The notes beneath the pieces were generated by a model that saw only the letters and a program-made list of their open reading frames with translations, was not told the DNA's origin and made no database searches. A stretch of DNA of 64,000 nt. Origin: Paenibacillus oryzisoli (GTDB lineage: Bacteria; Bacillota; Bacilli; Paenibacillales; NBRC-103111). A program made the position numbers and the translations under genes. This document shows, one piece after another, positions 15,355 to 23,664 of the stretch. The stretch lies in the NCBI RefSeq assembly GCF_001653565.1, contig NZ_LYPB01000050.1, positions 310,001-374,000 of the forward strand, in the 5' to 3' direction. Positions within the stretch are counted from its first letter, which is position 1. Each line of letters begins with the position of its first letter.

Positions 15355-16974
15355 TTATCGCTTGTTGTAGCGATCAAGTGCTGCTTGCTGAATCTCGATA
15401 GCCCGGCTTAAATTCAAGGACTTCATTTTATCCACATACTTCTCAAAGCCATCTACAGGCTCGTTGCCCAAAATGATTTTCAATGTCATTTCGTCCACTA
15501 ACGTGTTCATGTCGCCCATGATTTTCGCGTATTCGGAGCTTTCCTCCGGTGTCGGTGTAAGCGGCGGCAAGCTGTATTTGGCTGTATCGGTTTTCTTCCA
15601 TACATTGATAGCATCGCGTTGCGTTGGCAGGACAAAGAATTGCTCCGCATATCGCTTATCTTGGACGAATGGACCGTTATAGCTGCCGCGAATATACATA
15701 GACATTGCTTGTGCAGGAGCTAACTTATCTGGATTTTTCATGAGCAAATCCGTATACTTCGGATAGCCATCCACCATCGCGTAGCTAACACCTTCTGTTC
15801 CGAAGTTGAAGAACATGTGACCGGCTTCACTGTACCCATAATCCAGCATCTTCACAGCTAATTCTGGGTTCTTGGATTTTCCTGTTACCGCGACAATGCC
15901 TCCTGAGGAATACGGGTTATCCTTTTGACCAAATTTCGGCGTATCGCCTTTCTTCAATACCGGATATGGCGCGGCTACGAGCTGTGCTTTAGGGTCTTTG
16001 GCTTGTATCAGTGGCTGCCATTTACCAATTCCGCCCCCAGCATTTCCGATACTAGCCCCTGTCGCACCCGTAGCGAAGCTGCCGTCCAAGGCTTTGTTAT
16101 CCACCGTAGCTATGTTCTTATCTAGCAAGCCATCTTGAAACCATTGGTGAAACGTATTGAGGTACTCTTTAAAGCCGCTTTCCGACGGTCCAAATTTAAT
16201 TTTCCCATTATCCAAATAGAAACCGCGATTCACCCCAAATGCACCTAAGAATGCACCGTTATAGGACTCATTGAAAAATCTAGGTTTGCTGATAAACGAT
16301 AGTGGTGCAGCTGCACCTTTCTTCTCTTTAAATGCCTTCAGTGTCGTTGTCCAGTCATCAATCGTTTCAGGAACAGGGAGTCCTAACTCATCTAACCAGT
16401 CTTTACGAATCATCGGGCCTTGGAAGACCTGCAGGTACTCATCTCCACGAATGAAAGGGAACGCATAGTAGCTGCCGTTATCGGTTTTCACCATCTTGTC
16501 GACATCTGGATGCTCTTTCAGGTATTTCTTTAGGTTAGGCGCGTATTTATCAATCAGATCATTTAGTTTCAAAATGTAACCATCTTTAATGGCTTTCTCA
16601 GGTCCACCTGGGAAATCGCTCAGGAAGTTGTATTCGATCATATCCGGCAAATCTCCCGATGCAAGCATCACGTTAAGCGCTTCTTTGGCTTGCCCTGTAG
16701 GAGGTGCTAAGAATTTCATCGGAACGCCTGTTTTCTTCTGCCACTCTTGGAAAAAGGGGACATCGCCATGTGTCGTTTTCACACCTGTTAAGTTCCCGTT
16801 CAACTCTCCCCAATAAGTCAGTGTCTTATCTGTAGTCATGGGATACGTCGTCGCGGTAGTTGTCGCTGGCGACTGTGATTCACTCGTTGTTGTCACTGAT
16901 TCGGTCTTCGAGGAACAGGCAATCGCTGTACCCATCATCATGACTATCATGGTTGAAGCTAAAATTTTCTTCAT
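15355..16974 (-). CDS. Extracellular solute-binding lipoprotein 1 of module 1 (LplA type)
   Basis: A 539-residue lipoprotein. MKKILASTMIVMMMG leads to the lipobox AIAC. ATG at 16974 is chosen over 16989 because GGAGGG lies 8 bases upstream. It shares long stretches with SBP2 (TYWGELNGN, PFFQEWQKKTGV, LASGDLPDM, FPGGPEKAIKDGYIL, PFIRGDEYL), which places both in the YtcQ/LplA type 1 group used for oligosaccharides. It heads the operon SBP1-LplB-LplC-AraC-SBP2 and should deliver sugar to the LplB/LplC pore. The intergenic region upstream has a perfect inverted repeat but no convincing promoter. Confidence 0.92.
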   Translation of the reverse strand: MKKILASTMIVMMMGTAIACSSKTESVTTTSESQSPATTTATTYPMTTDKTLTYWGELNGNLTGVKTTHGDVPFFQEWQKKTGVPMKFLAPPTGQAKEALNVMLASGDLPDMIEYNFLSDFPGGPEKAIKDGYILKLNDLIDKYAPNLKKYLKEHPDVDKMVKTDNGSYYAFPFIRGDEYLQVFQGPMIRKDWLDELGLPVPETIDDWTTTLKAFKEKKGAAAPLSFISKPRFFNESYNGAFLGAFGVNRGFYLDNGKIKFGPSESGFKEYLNTFHQWFQDGLLDKNIATVDNKALDGSFATGATGASIGNAGGGIGKWQPLIQAKDPKAQLVAAPYPVLKKGDTPKFGQKDNPYSSGGIVAVTGKSKNPELAVKMLDYGYSEAGHMFFNFGTEGVSYAMVDGYPKYTDLLMKNPDKLAPAQAMSMYIRGSYNGPFVQDKRYAEQFFVLPTQRDAINVWKKTDTAKYSLPPLTPTPEESSEYAKIMGDMNTLVDEMTLKIILGNEPVDGFEKYVDKMKSLNLSRAIEIQQAALDRYNKR

Positions 16975-17114
16975 TCGTTGACCCTCCACTACTTGTTATG
17001 GTGAGATGCATCTCTTCCTTAAGCGTAGTGGAATCCAACGGATTAACCTATGAGCAATATGAAGAATGGCATGGTCATTTCGTCATGTTCAATTGGTGAT
17101 TTCTACAATCCGAT

Positions 17115-17137
17115 GGGCAGAATCACAAATTCTGCCC
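17115..17137. repeat. Perfect inverted repeat upstream of module 1
   Basis: GGGCAGAAT and ATTCTGCCC flank five bases. No T-run follows on either strand, so a terminator is unlikely. It lies 141 bases before the SBP1 start and just before the terminator of the oxidase cluster. It could be an operator or a spacer hairpin. Confidence 0.5.
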
Positions 17138-17146
17138 TTAGAAAAG

Positions 17147-17193
17147 CAAAAAAATAGCACAGAATGATGATCTTACCCATCATTCCGTGCTAT
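17147..17193 (-). terminator. Terminator of the ctaG-DUF420 operon
   Basis: On the minus strand TAGCACGGAATGATG pairs with CATCATTCTGTGCTA with one mismatch and is followed by seven Ts. It ends transcription 10 bases after the DUF420 stop. Confidence 0.88.
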
Positions 17194-17202
17194 AACTAAC
17201 CT

Positions 17203-17658
17203 TTACAAACCGAAAATCGCATCAATAACTGGCTTCGTTGTTCCGCCTGGATACAAGACATACAACAATACGTAAACCATCACGCCTGTTGGTGCTGTCA
17301 ATAGCCAAACCAATGCGGCAACTTTACCGATTTTCTTATGTTTAAGGAATTTCTTTTTGTAAGCGAACCACAGTGTGACGAGGCCAAGAACGCCTCCGAT
17401 TGTAGCCAGCGTAATATGGAAGAACAAAAACAAATGATAAGGCAGCTTTAAGCTCTCTGGTCCACCAAATGCTGTGTTTCCTTCAAACAAGGTGCGGGAC
17501 ATGTAAATGATGAAAAAGGCTAAAGCGAATATCGCGCCTAGAACCATCAGCTTTTCATGTGTATCCCGGTTTCCTTTGACAATATGATACCATCCGAACC
17601 CAACAAAAATGGCACTAATCACAATAAACATCGTAGAAATTGTGGGTAATATGTGCAT
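17203..17658 (-). CDS. DUF420 membrane protein, cytochrome oxidase assembly (CtaM/YozB-like)
   Basis: A 151-residue protein with four membrane helices (first at about residues 5-25). Marks of the DUF420 family are the histidines in GWYHIVKGNRDTHEKLM, FLFFHITLATIGG and KHKKIGKVAALVWL. In Staphylococcus aureus the homologue CtaM is needed to mature the aa3 oxidase, and here the gene follows ctaG by 17 bases at the end of the oxidase locus, in keeping with that role. It probably helps assemble heme A or copper into subunit I. The family and context are strong; the exact step is not known. Confidence 0.85.
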   Translation of the reverse strand: MHILPTISTMFIVISAIFVGFGWYHIVKGNRDTHEKLMVLGAIFALAFFIIYMSRTLFEGNTAFGGPESLKLPYHLFLFFHITLATIGGVLGLVTLWFAYKKKFLKHKKIGKVAALVWLLTAPTGVMVYVLLYVLYPGGTTKPVIDAIFGL

Positions 17659-17675
17659 CTTTCGTAATCCTTTCT

Positions 17676-18533
17676 CTAAGCGCGATTCCAGCTCCCGCCT
17701 TGGTTATTCATGCTTTCTTGTGATGGAAGTGGATCCAACTCATCCTCATCCTTACGCTCTCTGCGATACCAACGGAAGAAAATATAAGCTAACGTAGCGC
17801 CATAGATAATCTCTTGCAAAATTTTCATAATAACGCCACCTAGTTGTTGATCATCAAGTGGCGATAAGTGAGCAAACGGAACCGTGACATTGCTATACAT
17901 ATCATAGATAATTGTATCTGCGAAAATGATTAGTGCACATGCCGGTGTCAGTAAGACACCATTTCCGAAAATATACGCCATCTTCTTCAAATCGTTCAAA
18001 CGATTCAGCTCAGGAAGCGGACAAAATACCGGGAACCACATAATAAAGGCCGTCACTAAGAGCATCGTATGATAAGCAAGCAGCGGTACATCATTCTTCA
18101 TCAAGTAATCCATAATAAATGGCATATGGTAAATGGAGAAGAGCATATTGAACATGAATAATGCGATCAGAGGCCGTGTTAAAAACGTAAAAAGACCGCG
18201 AAACACAACATTTTTCATACAAGCACGAACTAACCAAGCCGGTGTTCCTAACCAAATGAGAATCGGTACGATTAAGTAAAGAATCGTTTGCTGCAGCATA
18301 TGCATGCTGAACAAGTAGTGATGCCCAATATAGCTAATTGGGCTTCCCTGTCCAATATAGAATAAAGCTAGCCCTACGTAGAAGAGAAGTTGCGCTGACA
18401 TCGAAATTGGCTCTGATTGATTCGCTCTCACCATGCCATTCACGACAAATCGACCATAACTATATCCGATTACAACGACGATCAACAATAAAACAGGATT
18501 CCACAAATCAAAAAATCCACCAATCTGACTCAT
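17676..18533 (-). CDS. ctaG: Cytochrome c oxidase assembly factor CtaG (caa3 type)
   Basis: A 285-residue integral membrane protein with about seven helices, of the Bacillus CtaG (caa3_CtaG) family, unrelated to the proteobacterial copper chaperone Cox11 of the same name. Conserved histidines occur in SYIGHHYLFSMHMLQQ, SIYHMPFIM and LAYHTMLL, likely copper or heme ligands. In Bacillus subtilis CtaG is required for active caa3 oxidase. It starts at ATG after AAAGGAG, follows a terminator after ctaF, and so may be transcribed partly by read-through or from its own promoter. A charged tail (RRERKDEDELD) ends the protein in the cytosol. Confidence 0.92.
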   Translation of the reverse strand: MSQIGGFFDLWNPVLLLIVVVIGYSYGRFVVNGMVRANQSEPISMSAQLLFYVGLALFYIGQGSPISYIGHHYLFSMHMLQQTILYLIVPILIWLGTPAWLVRACMKNVVFRGLFTFLTRPLIALFMFNMLFSIYHMPFIMDYLMKNDVPLLAYHTMLLVTAFIMWFPVFCPLPELNRLNDLKKMAYIFGNGVLLTPACALIIFADTIIYDMYSNVTVPFAHLSPLDDQQLGGVIMKILQEIIYGATLAYIFFRWYRRERKDEDELDPLPSQESMNNQGGSWNRA

Positions 18534-18583
18534 ACCTGCATCCTATCTCCTTTCAAGCTGACTACTTCCGAATAACTCTACTT

Positions 18584-18626
18584 AAAAAAAGAGGAGGCAC
18601 TTTGTCTTAACAAAGTTGCCTCTTCT
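18584..18626 (-). terminator. Terminator between ctaF and ctaG
   Basis: On the minus strand AGAAGAGGCAACTTTGT pairs with ACAAAGTGCCTCCTCT (two mismatched positions) around a short loop and is followed by seven Ts. It ends the structural-subunit operon just after ctaF. Confidence 0.88.
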
Positions 18627-18633
18627 ATCTTTT

Positions 18634-18951
18634 TTACCACCAAACCCAATATACCGCTGTGATTACACCCGTAAGAGCAACGAATGCTCCTGCGAAGATA
18701 AAGATTAGAGGGAACAAGTGTCCTCTCTCTTTGGCATGCATCCAGAAAAGCAACTGAACAAGTGCCTGCACGATCCCTAGGGATACGATGAAAATCAAGA
18801 TAAACGAACGATCCAAATCTCCGTATAGTACGACAGCGAATGCCAACATCGTGAGTAGAATAGAGATAATGTAAGTCAAATAGTGATTGAGTGTTGAATC
18901 GTGCTTCACTCGTTTGCTAGGTGCGTGTGTATCATGAGAATTGCTGCTCAT
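18634..18951 (-). CDS. ctaF: Cytochrome c oxidase subunit IV
   Basis: A 105-residue protein with three membrane helices after a polar N-terminus (SKRVKHDST). The helix 2-3 loop has FWMHAKERGHLFPL, typical of Bacillus-type subunit IV (COX4_pro family). It is thought to support assembly and stability of subunits I and III. Its ATG directly follows the ctaE stop (TAAATG), so translation is coupled. It is the last structural gene before the terminator. Confidence 0.93.
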   Translation of the reverse strand: MSSNSHDTHAPSKRVKHDSTLNHYLTYIISILLTMLAFAVVLYGDLDRSFILIFIVSLGIVQALVQLLFWMHAKERGHLFPLIFIFAGAFVALTGVITAVYWVWW

Positions 18952-19566
18952 TTAGTGACCCACCTTCCCCATCAGATAAACAACTGTGAAGATAAATACC
19001 CAAACTAAGTCGATAAAGTGCCAATACAGCGAAGCGACATAGAATTTAGGTGCCGTAACAACTGTAAGACCTTTCTTCATACCTTGGAAAATCAACAGTG
19101 TAATCCAGCAGACACCGAATGCTACGTGAGCACCATGGAAGCCAACCAACGTATAGAACGAGGTGGAGAAAGCACTTGTCGTAAACTTATGGCCTTCATG
19201 CACGTACTCGTAAAACTCGTAGATCTCCATCCCTAAGAAGGAAAGACCGAACAAAACAGTAACTGCTAACCAGCCTAGCAATTGACCAAGTTTTTGACGG
19301 TGCATCGCAATAATTGCGAATACACTTGTCAAACTACTCGTTAAGAGAATAAATGTTGACCAACCAACTGTTTTGAGCTTGAAAAGCTCTTGAGCTGTTG
19401 GGCCATCCGGAACAGAGTTCCGAAGAGCAATGTAAGTTGCGAATAAGCAACCGAACAATACAACCTCTGCACCAAGGAAAAGCCAGAAACCAAGAACTTT
19501 ATTCTTCCCTTCGAGGGTAGCCGTTTCCGGATTAGCAGGCAGTGCGCCCGTGTGATGACTACTCAT
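18952..19566 (-). CDS. ctaE: Cytochrome c oxidase subunit III
   Basis: A 204-residue protein with five membrane helices, as in the short bacterial subunit III. Family marks include GFWLFLGAEVVLFGCLFATY near the start, the LGMEIYEFYEYVHEGH loop and GFHGAHVAFGV, then YWHFIDLVWVFIFTVVYL at the end. It overlaps the ctaD stop by four bases (ATGA). Subunit III supports proton uptake and enzyme stability in the membrane. Confidence 0.95.
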   Translation of the reverse strand: MSSHHTGALPANPETATLEGKNKVLGFWLFLGAEVVLFGCLFATYIALRNSVPDGPTAQELFKLKTVGWSTFILLTSSLTSVFAIIAMHRQKLGQLLGWLAVTVLFGLSFLGMEIYEFYEYVHEGHKFTTSAFSTSFYTLVGFHGAHVAFGVCWITLLIFQGMKKGLTVVTAPKFYVASLYWHFIDLVWVFIFTVVYLMGKVGH

Positions 19567-21437
19567 GCCTTTACCCCCTTATGATCATCTTCAAGTTCTT
19601 CTGGTTCAATATGCCAACCGTGATCGTCATATACGGAACGCAAGAACATGGCAATGAAAGTAACTATGATCCCTGCCCCAGCTACATAGTAATTTTTGTA
19701 CATAAAACCAAAACCAGCGATGAACAATCCAACAGACATGACAAGCGGCAAGATCGATGCCGAAGGCATGTGGATCGAACCAATCGGTTCAGCTGGCGTC
19801 ATTTGCTTGTTACCAGCCATTTTTTCTTTCCAGAAAGCATCCAAACCACGAACAAGCGGAGTTTGTTTGAAGTTATATTCAGGTGCAGGTGATGGAATTG
19901 TCCACTCCAAGGAGCGTCCATCCCACGGATCTGCAGGAGCTGTGATTGGTTTTCTTGCAGTTGTAATGATGTTGATTAAGAAAACTAACGTACCGATACC
20001 CATTAAGAATGCACCAACAGTTGAAACTAAGTTACCAACTTCGAGGTCATACCCAGGTTGATACGTATAAACACGTCGCGGCATCCCCATTAGTCCCAAG
20101 AAATGCTGCGGGAAGAATGTCAGGTGGAAGCCGATGAAGAACAACCAGAAATGCAATTTACCTAAACCTTCACTTAGCATACGACCGAACATTTTCGGCC
20201 ACCAGTAGTAAAGACCTGCGAACAAACCAAGTACTAGACCACCAACGATTACGTAGTGGAAATGCGCGACTACGAAATACGTATCATGGTATTGGAAGTC
20301 AGCCGCTGGAATTGCAAGCATAACCCCTGTTGTTCCACCCATTACGAAGGTTGGAATGAAAGCTGTAGCGAAAATGTTCGCTGTTGTGAAACGGATTTGA
20401 CCACCCCAAAGCGTGAACAACCAGTTAAAGATTTTCACACCTGTAGGAACGGCAATGGCCATTGTAGCAATCGCGAAGATCGAGTTCGCTACTGGACCTA
20501 AACCTGATGTAAACATATGGTGGACCCAAACCATGAAGCCTAAGAATCCGATTAGTACTGTTGCAAATACCATGGAGCTGTATCCGAACAGACGTTTTTT
20601 CGAGAATGTAGAAACGATCTCAGAAATAATACCGAAGGCTGGAAGAATCAAGATGTAAACTTCGGGATGCCCGAAAATCCAGAATAAATGCTCCCACAGT
20701 ACGTTGTTTCCGCCTCTGGCTGCATCGAAGATGGCTCCGCCAAAGACACGGTCAAACATAAGTAAAACTAGAGCAACTGTAATTGCCGGGAAAGCAAGAA
20801 CGATCAAACCTGAAGTTACAAAAGCAGACCATGTAAACATAGGCATACGCATGTATGTAAGACCAGGAGCACGCATGTTGATAATCGTGACGAGGAAGTT
20901 AATCCCCCCGATTAGCGTACCAATACCTGCAATTTGCAAACCAAGAACGTAGAAATCAGTTCCTTGCAAATTGCCTTCAAGGGTTGCCCCCCAGCTTGCA
21001 TCGGTGATCGAGGATAGAGGTGCATATCCCGTCCAACCTGCGTCAGGAGCACCGCCCAAGAACCAACTCGTGTTCATAAGCACACCACCGGCGAAGAATA
21101 ACCAGAAGCCGAGTGAGTTTACGAAAGGGAACGCAACGTCCCTTGCACCAATTTGTAGTGGAACGATGGCATTCATGAAAGCGAAGATGACCGGCATAGC
21201 CGCAAAGAAAATCATCGTCGTTCCGTGCATCGTTGTTAATTGGTTAAATGAATCTCCAACGAAAATTTGTTGATCTGGATAAGCGAGTTGTATCCGAATC
21301 AAGATCGCTTCAAGTCCTCCTACGAGGAAGAAGAAGCCGCCCGCTAGTAAATACAGGATACCGATTTTCTTATGATCGACGGTTGTAAGCCAATCCATAA
21401 GCCCGGTATGTTTTTTTACTGGATGAGAGTGAGCCAA
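19563..21437 (-). CDS. ctaD: Cytochrome c oxidase subunit I
   Basis: A 624-residue heme-copper oxidase catalytic subunit with 12 core helices and extra C-terminal helices typical of Bacillus caa3 enzymes. The Tyr-His cross-link and CuB ligand lie in HPEVYILILPAFG, further CuB ligands in VWVHHMFTSG, and heme ligands in VVAHFHYVIVGG; a heme ligand of helix II lies in LTTMHGTTMIFF. The HPEVY signature marks a type A oxidase. The start is TTG at 21437, with AAAGGAGG 8 bases upstream and no better ATG. It reduces oxygen to water and pumps protons. Confidence 0.96.
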   Translation of the reverse strand: MAHSHPVKKHTGLMDWLTTVDHKKIGILYLLAGGFFFLVGGLEAILIRIQLAYPDQQIFVGDSFNQLTTMHGTTMIFFAAMPVIFAFMNAIVPLQIGARDVAFPFVNSLGFWLFFAGGVLMNTSWFLGGAPDAGWTGYAPLSSITDASWGATLEGNLQGTDFYVLGLQIAGIGTLIGGINFLVTIINMRAPGLTYMRMPMFTWSAFVTSGLIVLAFPAITVALVLLMFDRVFGGAIFDAARGGNNVLWEHLFWIFGHPEVYILILPAFGIISEIVSTFSKKRLFGYSSMVFATVLIGFLGFMVWVHHMFTSGLGPVANSIFAIATMAIAVPTGVKIFNWLFTLWGGQIRFTTANIFATAFIPTFVMGGTTGVMLAIPAADFQYHDTYFVVAHFHYVIVGGLVLGLFAGLYYWWPKMFGRMLSEGLGKLHFWLFFIGFHLTFFPQHFLGLMGMPRRVYTYQPGYDLEVGNLVSTVGAFLMGIGTLVFLINIITTARKPITAPADPWDGRSLEWTIPSPAPEYNFKQTPLVRGLDAFWKEKMAGNKQMTPAEPIGSIHMPSASILPLVMSVGLFIAGFGFMYKNYYVAGAGIIVTFIAMFLRSVYDDHGWHIEPEELEDDHKGVKA

Positions 21438-21464
21438 CGTATGAACCTCCTTTACATCAAGAGT

Positions 21465-22481
21465 TTATTTCAATGTTTGTAAGTACGTAACAATATCTTT
21501 AATTTGAGTATCATCAAGTTTACCGTTAGCTTCTTTACCGAAAGCTGGCATTTTGTTACCTGGTTTCAGTTCTTGCGGATTATGTATCCACGATGCTAAG
21601 TTCTCAGGTGTCTTCTCAAGGATACCTGCAAGTGTATCGCGATCTGCGAAGCCTTTAAGGTTAGGTGCAACCCCTGGGCCGCTAGCATTAACAGCATGAC
21701 ATGACATACAGTTTTCTTTGAAAAGCTCTTCACCCTTTTGTGCAGATGCTGGCACAGTATTAGGTGCTTTCATTTTGGCAACCCAAGCATTGAAGTCTGC
21801 TTCAGACTTAGACGCTACGGTAAAGTTCATCAAGGCATGGGAAGCTCCGCAAAGCTCTGTACATCTACCTTGGAACGTTGCAATTTCATCCGCTTGCAAA
21901 TAAAGCGTGTTGCGGATACCTGGGTTCGTATCTACTTTACCACCTAGGGATGGTACCCAGAATGCGTGAGAAACGTCAGCAGAAACAACGTCAAACGCAA
22001 TGATTTTGTCCTTAGGAATCACCAGCTGTTGCGCTGTTGCGATACCAAGGTCTGGATATTCAAACTGCCACCAGAACTGATGCGCAGTGACTTTCACATG
22101 GATAGCGTCTTTGTTCTTGTTATAATTCTCGGAGTGTTTGAACGTGTAGGACACTGTTGGCACCGCAAGTACTAACAGCAAAAGAATTGGGATTACTGTC
22201 CAGATAATCTCCAAAACATGACTTCCTTCGACTTGTTTCGGAATACTTTCGTCGCCTTTACGTTTGCGGAAGCGAATTAAAACGTACACATAAATCGCAA
22301 ATACGACAATTACGACAAAAATCATGATAAAGAGACTTAATTTCATTAAATAGAGCTGCTCCGTCGCCACAGGACCTTTTGGCACTAAAGCAGATAAGGT
22401 TGGGTCTCCGCACCCAGTTAGCATGAACGTCATCACCGCTAAAAGGGGTAGCAGACGCCAGAACTTTTTCAATTGACTCAT
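21465..22481 (-). CDS. ctaC: Cytochrome c oxidase subunit II with fused cytochrome c domain
   Basis: A 338-residue lipoprotein-type subunit II: signal with lipobox LTGC, two helices, then a periplasm-facing cupredoxin domain with CuA ligands in the CTELCGASHALM motif and the aromatic FWWQFEYPD electron entry site. The last 90 residues are a cytochrome c domain with heme site CMSCHA and axial Met probably in GNKMPAFG. The fusion defines the enzyme as caa3, which takes electrons from cytochrome c. It heads the operon ctaCDEF, with a good promoter 70 bases upstream. Confidence 0.95.
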   Translation of the reverse strand: MSQLKKFWRLLPLLAVMTFMLTGCGDPTLSALVPKGPVATEQLYLMKLSLFIMIFVVIVVFAIYVYVLIRFRKRKGDESIPKQVEGSHVLEIIWTVIPILLLLVLAVPTVSYTFKHSENYNKNKDAIHVKVTAHQFWWQFEYPDLGIATAQQLVIPKDKIIAFDVVSADVSHAFWVPSLGGKVDTNPGIRNTLYLQADEIATFQGRCTELCGASHALMNFTVASKSEADFNAWVAKMKAPNTVPASAQKGEELFKENCMSCHAVNASGPGVAPNLKGFADRDTLAGILEKTPENLASWIHNPQELKPGNKMPAFGKEANGKLDDTQIKDIVTYLQTLK

Positions 22482-22550
22482 TGTATCAACCCCACTTTTA
22501 AAACAATATTTTTACCACGAAGGCCATGCCCATGTCAATTCACTTTAATA

Positions 22551-22579
22551 ACTATAAATTCGTGAAAACTTTTTGTCAA
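22551..22579 (-). promoter_or_regulatory. Sigma-A-type promoter of ctaCDEF
   Basis: On the minus strand TTGACA (22579-22574) and TATAGT (22556-22551) are 17 bases apart. Transcription would start about 60 bases before the ctaC ATG. The -35 is perfect and the -10 matches 5 of 6. Confidence 0.75.
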
Positions 22580-22759
22580 TCGCTGTAGGAGAGTTCACAA
22601 ATTGTTCTTAAACAGCGTCTGTAGCGATATATTTCCCTTCATGGTTATTTCCATACACCCACCTCTTTATGCATAAAAGCCTTTATTTGTGAACACGAAT
22701 AATTAGACAGAAACATCTCATCCTATAGACAATAAATCGCATTGGGAGGTCTGTTAATT

Positions 22760-23455
22760 ATGTTCAGGAAGTTAGGTTTTCCGATTTGTGGAATCATATT
22801 CCTACTGCTCACATTATCCGCATGTGGTTCTAGCGGTAAACAGTACAGAGGCGATCGTGATGATTCGACGAGCTCGAATTTTGGCGTTCATGTCGAAAAG
22901 GCAGATCAGAATGATAGATCCTATCAAGTACAGCAACTCTCCGGCCCAGTGACGCACAACAATACGAAGCTGGAGTACAGTCAATATCTTTCGGATCAAT
23001 TACACACCATGGACGGGGTTAATACAGCTCTGGTTATGATTACCAATCAGAATGCCTATGTCGCATTAATGATGGATAGCAGTGCAATTGGCACGAAGGG
23101 CTTGACCAAAGAGACAAATAATCAAGGAACAGCTAAAGGCTTCTATAACGATGATAATCCCTATGATGACTCCCTACCGTCTAATGATTTGAATAAAGGT
23201 TACAATAGTTATGAAACGGCCATTCATCATGATTTACTCTCTCATCCGTTCAAAGAGGCCATTGCGCAGAAGCTTCGCGTACTTAAGCCTGATCTAATGG
23301 ATGTCTACATTTCGGCAAACCGAGATTTTCTTAATAAAATGAACAGTTATGCACAGGAAAGCTGGCAAGGTCGTTCCCTTATGCCACTACTGACTGACTT
23401 CAATCAGACCGTAACGCGTGTCTTTGGAACAGCACAATCATTACCCCATGACTAA
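22760..23455 (+). CDS. YhcN/YlaJ family sporulation lipoprotein
   Basis: A 231-residue lipoprotein with signal MFRKLGFPICGIIFLLL and lipobox LSAC. ATG at 22760 is chosen over the upstream TTG because GGGAGG lies 10 bases before it. The central region (LHTMDGVNTALVMITNQNAYVALMM in pieces) is the YhcN/YlaJ domain, found in spore inner-membrane or germination-related lipoproteins of Bacilli. The C-terminal part repeats HDLLSHPFKEAIAQKLRVLKPDLMDVYISANRDF-like features of the same family. A GCATA element at 22671 could be part of a forespore sigma-factor promoter but the -10 is unconvincing. It is transcribed alone, divergent from ctaC. Confidence 0.85.
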   Translation: MFRKLGFPICGIIFLLLTLSACGSSGKQYRGDRDDSTSSNFGVHVEKADQNDRSYQVQQLSGPVTHNNTKLEYSQYLSDQLHTMDGVNTALVMITNQNAYVALMMDSSAIGTKGLTKETNNQGTAKGFYNDDNPYDDSLPSNDLNKGYNSYETAIHHDLLSHPFKEAIAQKLRVLKPDLMDVYISANRDFLNKMNSYAQESWQGRSLMPLLTDFNQTVTRVFGTAQSLPHD

Positions 23456-23467
23456 ATGATTAGGGCT

Positions 23468-23505
23468 GGCCTCCTAACAGAAGCTTTATTCTACTTAGGA
23501 GGTCT
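23468..23505 (+). terminator. Hairpin after the YhcN-like gene
   Basis: GGCCTCCTAA pairs with TTAGGAGGTC with one wobble around a 17-base loop. The T-run is poor (TTGCCACGCCTTTT), so termination strength is uncertain. Confidence 0.5.
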
Positions 23506-23586
23506 TGCCACGCCTTTTGGAGCACAACCAGCATGTAAAACTTCTATTAATAAAGTAGTTTATTTCTACTTGTGGGGCGGCTCCTG

Positions 23587-23615
23587 TTTTCATTTGTCTT
23601 TCATTCCTGTACAAT
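23587..23615 (+). promoter_or_regulatory. Possible promoter of the DEAD-box helicase gene
   Basis: TTTTCA (23587-23592) and TACAAT (23610-23615) are 17 bases apart, 50 bases before the helicase start. The -10 is good and the -35 is moderate. Confidence 0.4.
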
Positions 23616-23664
23616 GAGGGAATCGTCTTTACTCTGAAGGAAAAAGGGAGCTGGCCAATTACCC

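Noticed and set aside
22570..22700. Rex-like half sites (TTGTGAA/TTCACAA) near the ctaC promoter.
   Set aside because: Two isolated half sites about 90 bases apart; neither has the opposite half at the spacing a Rex operator needs.
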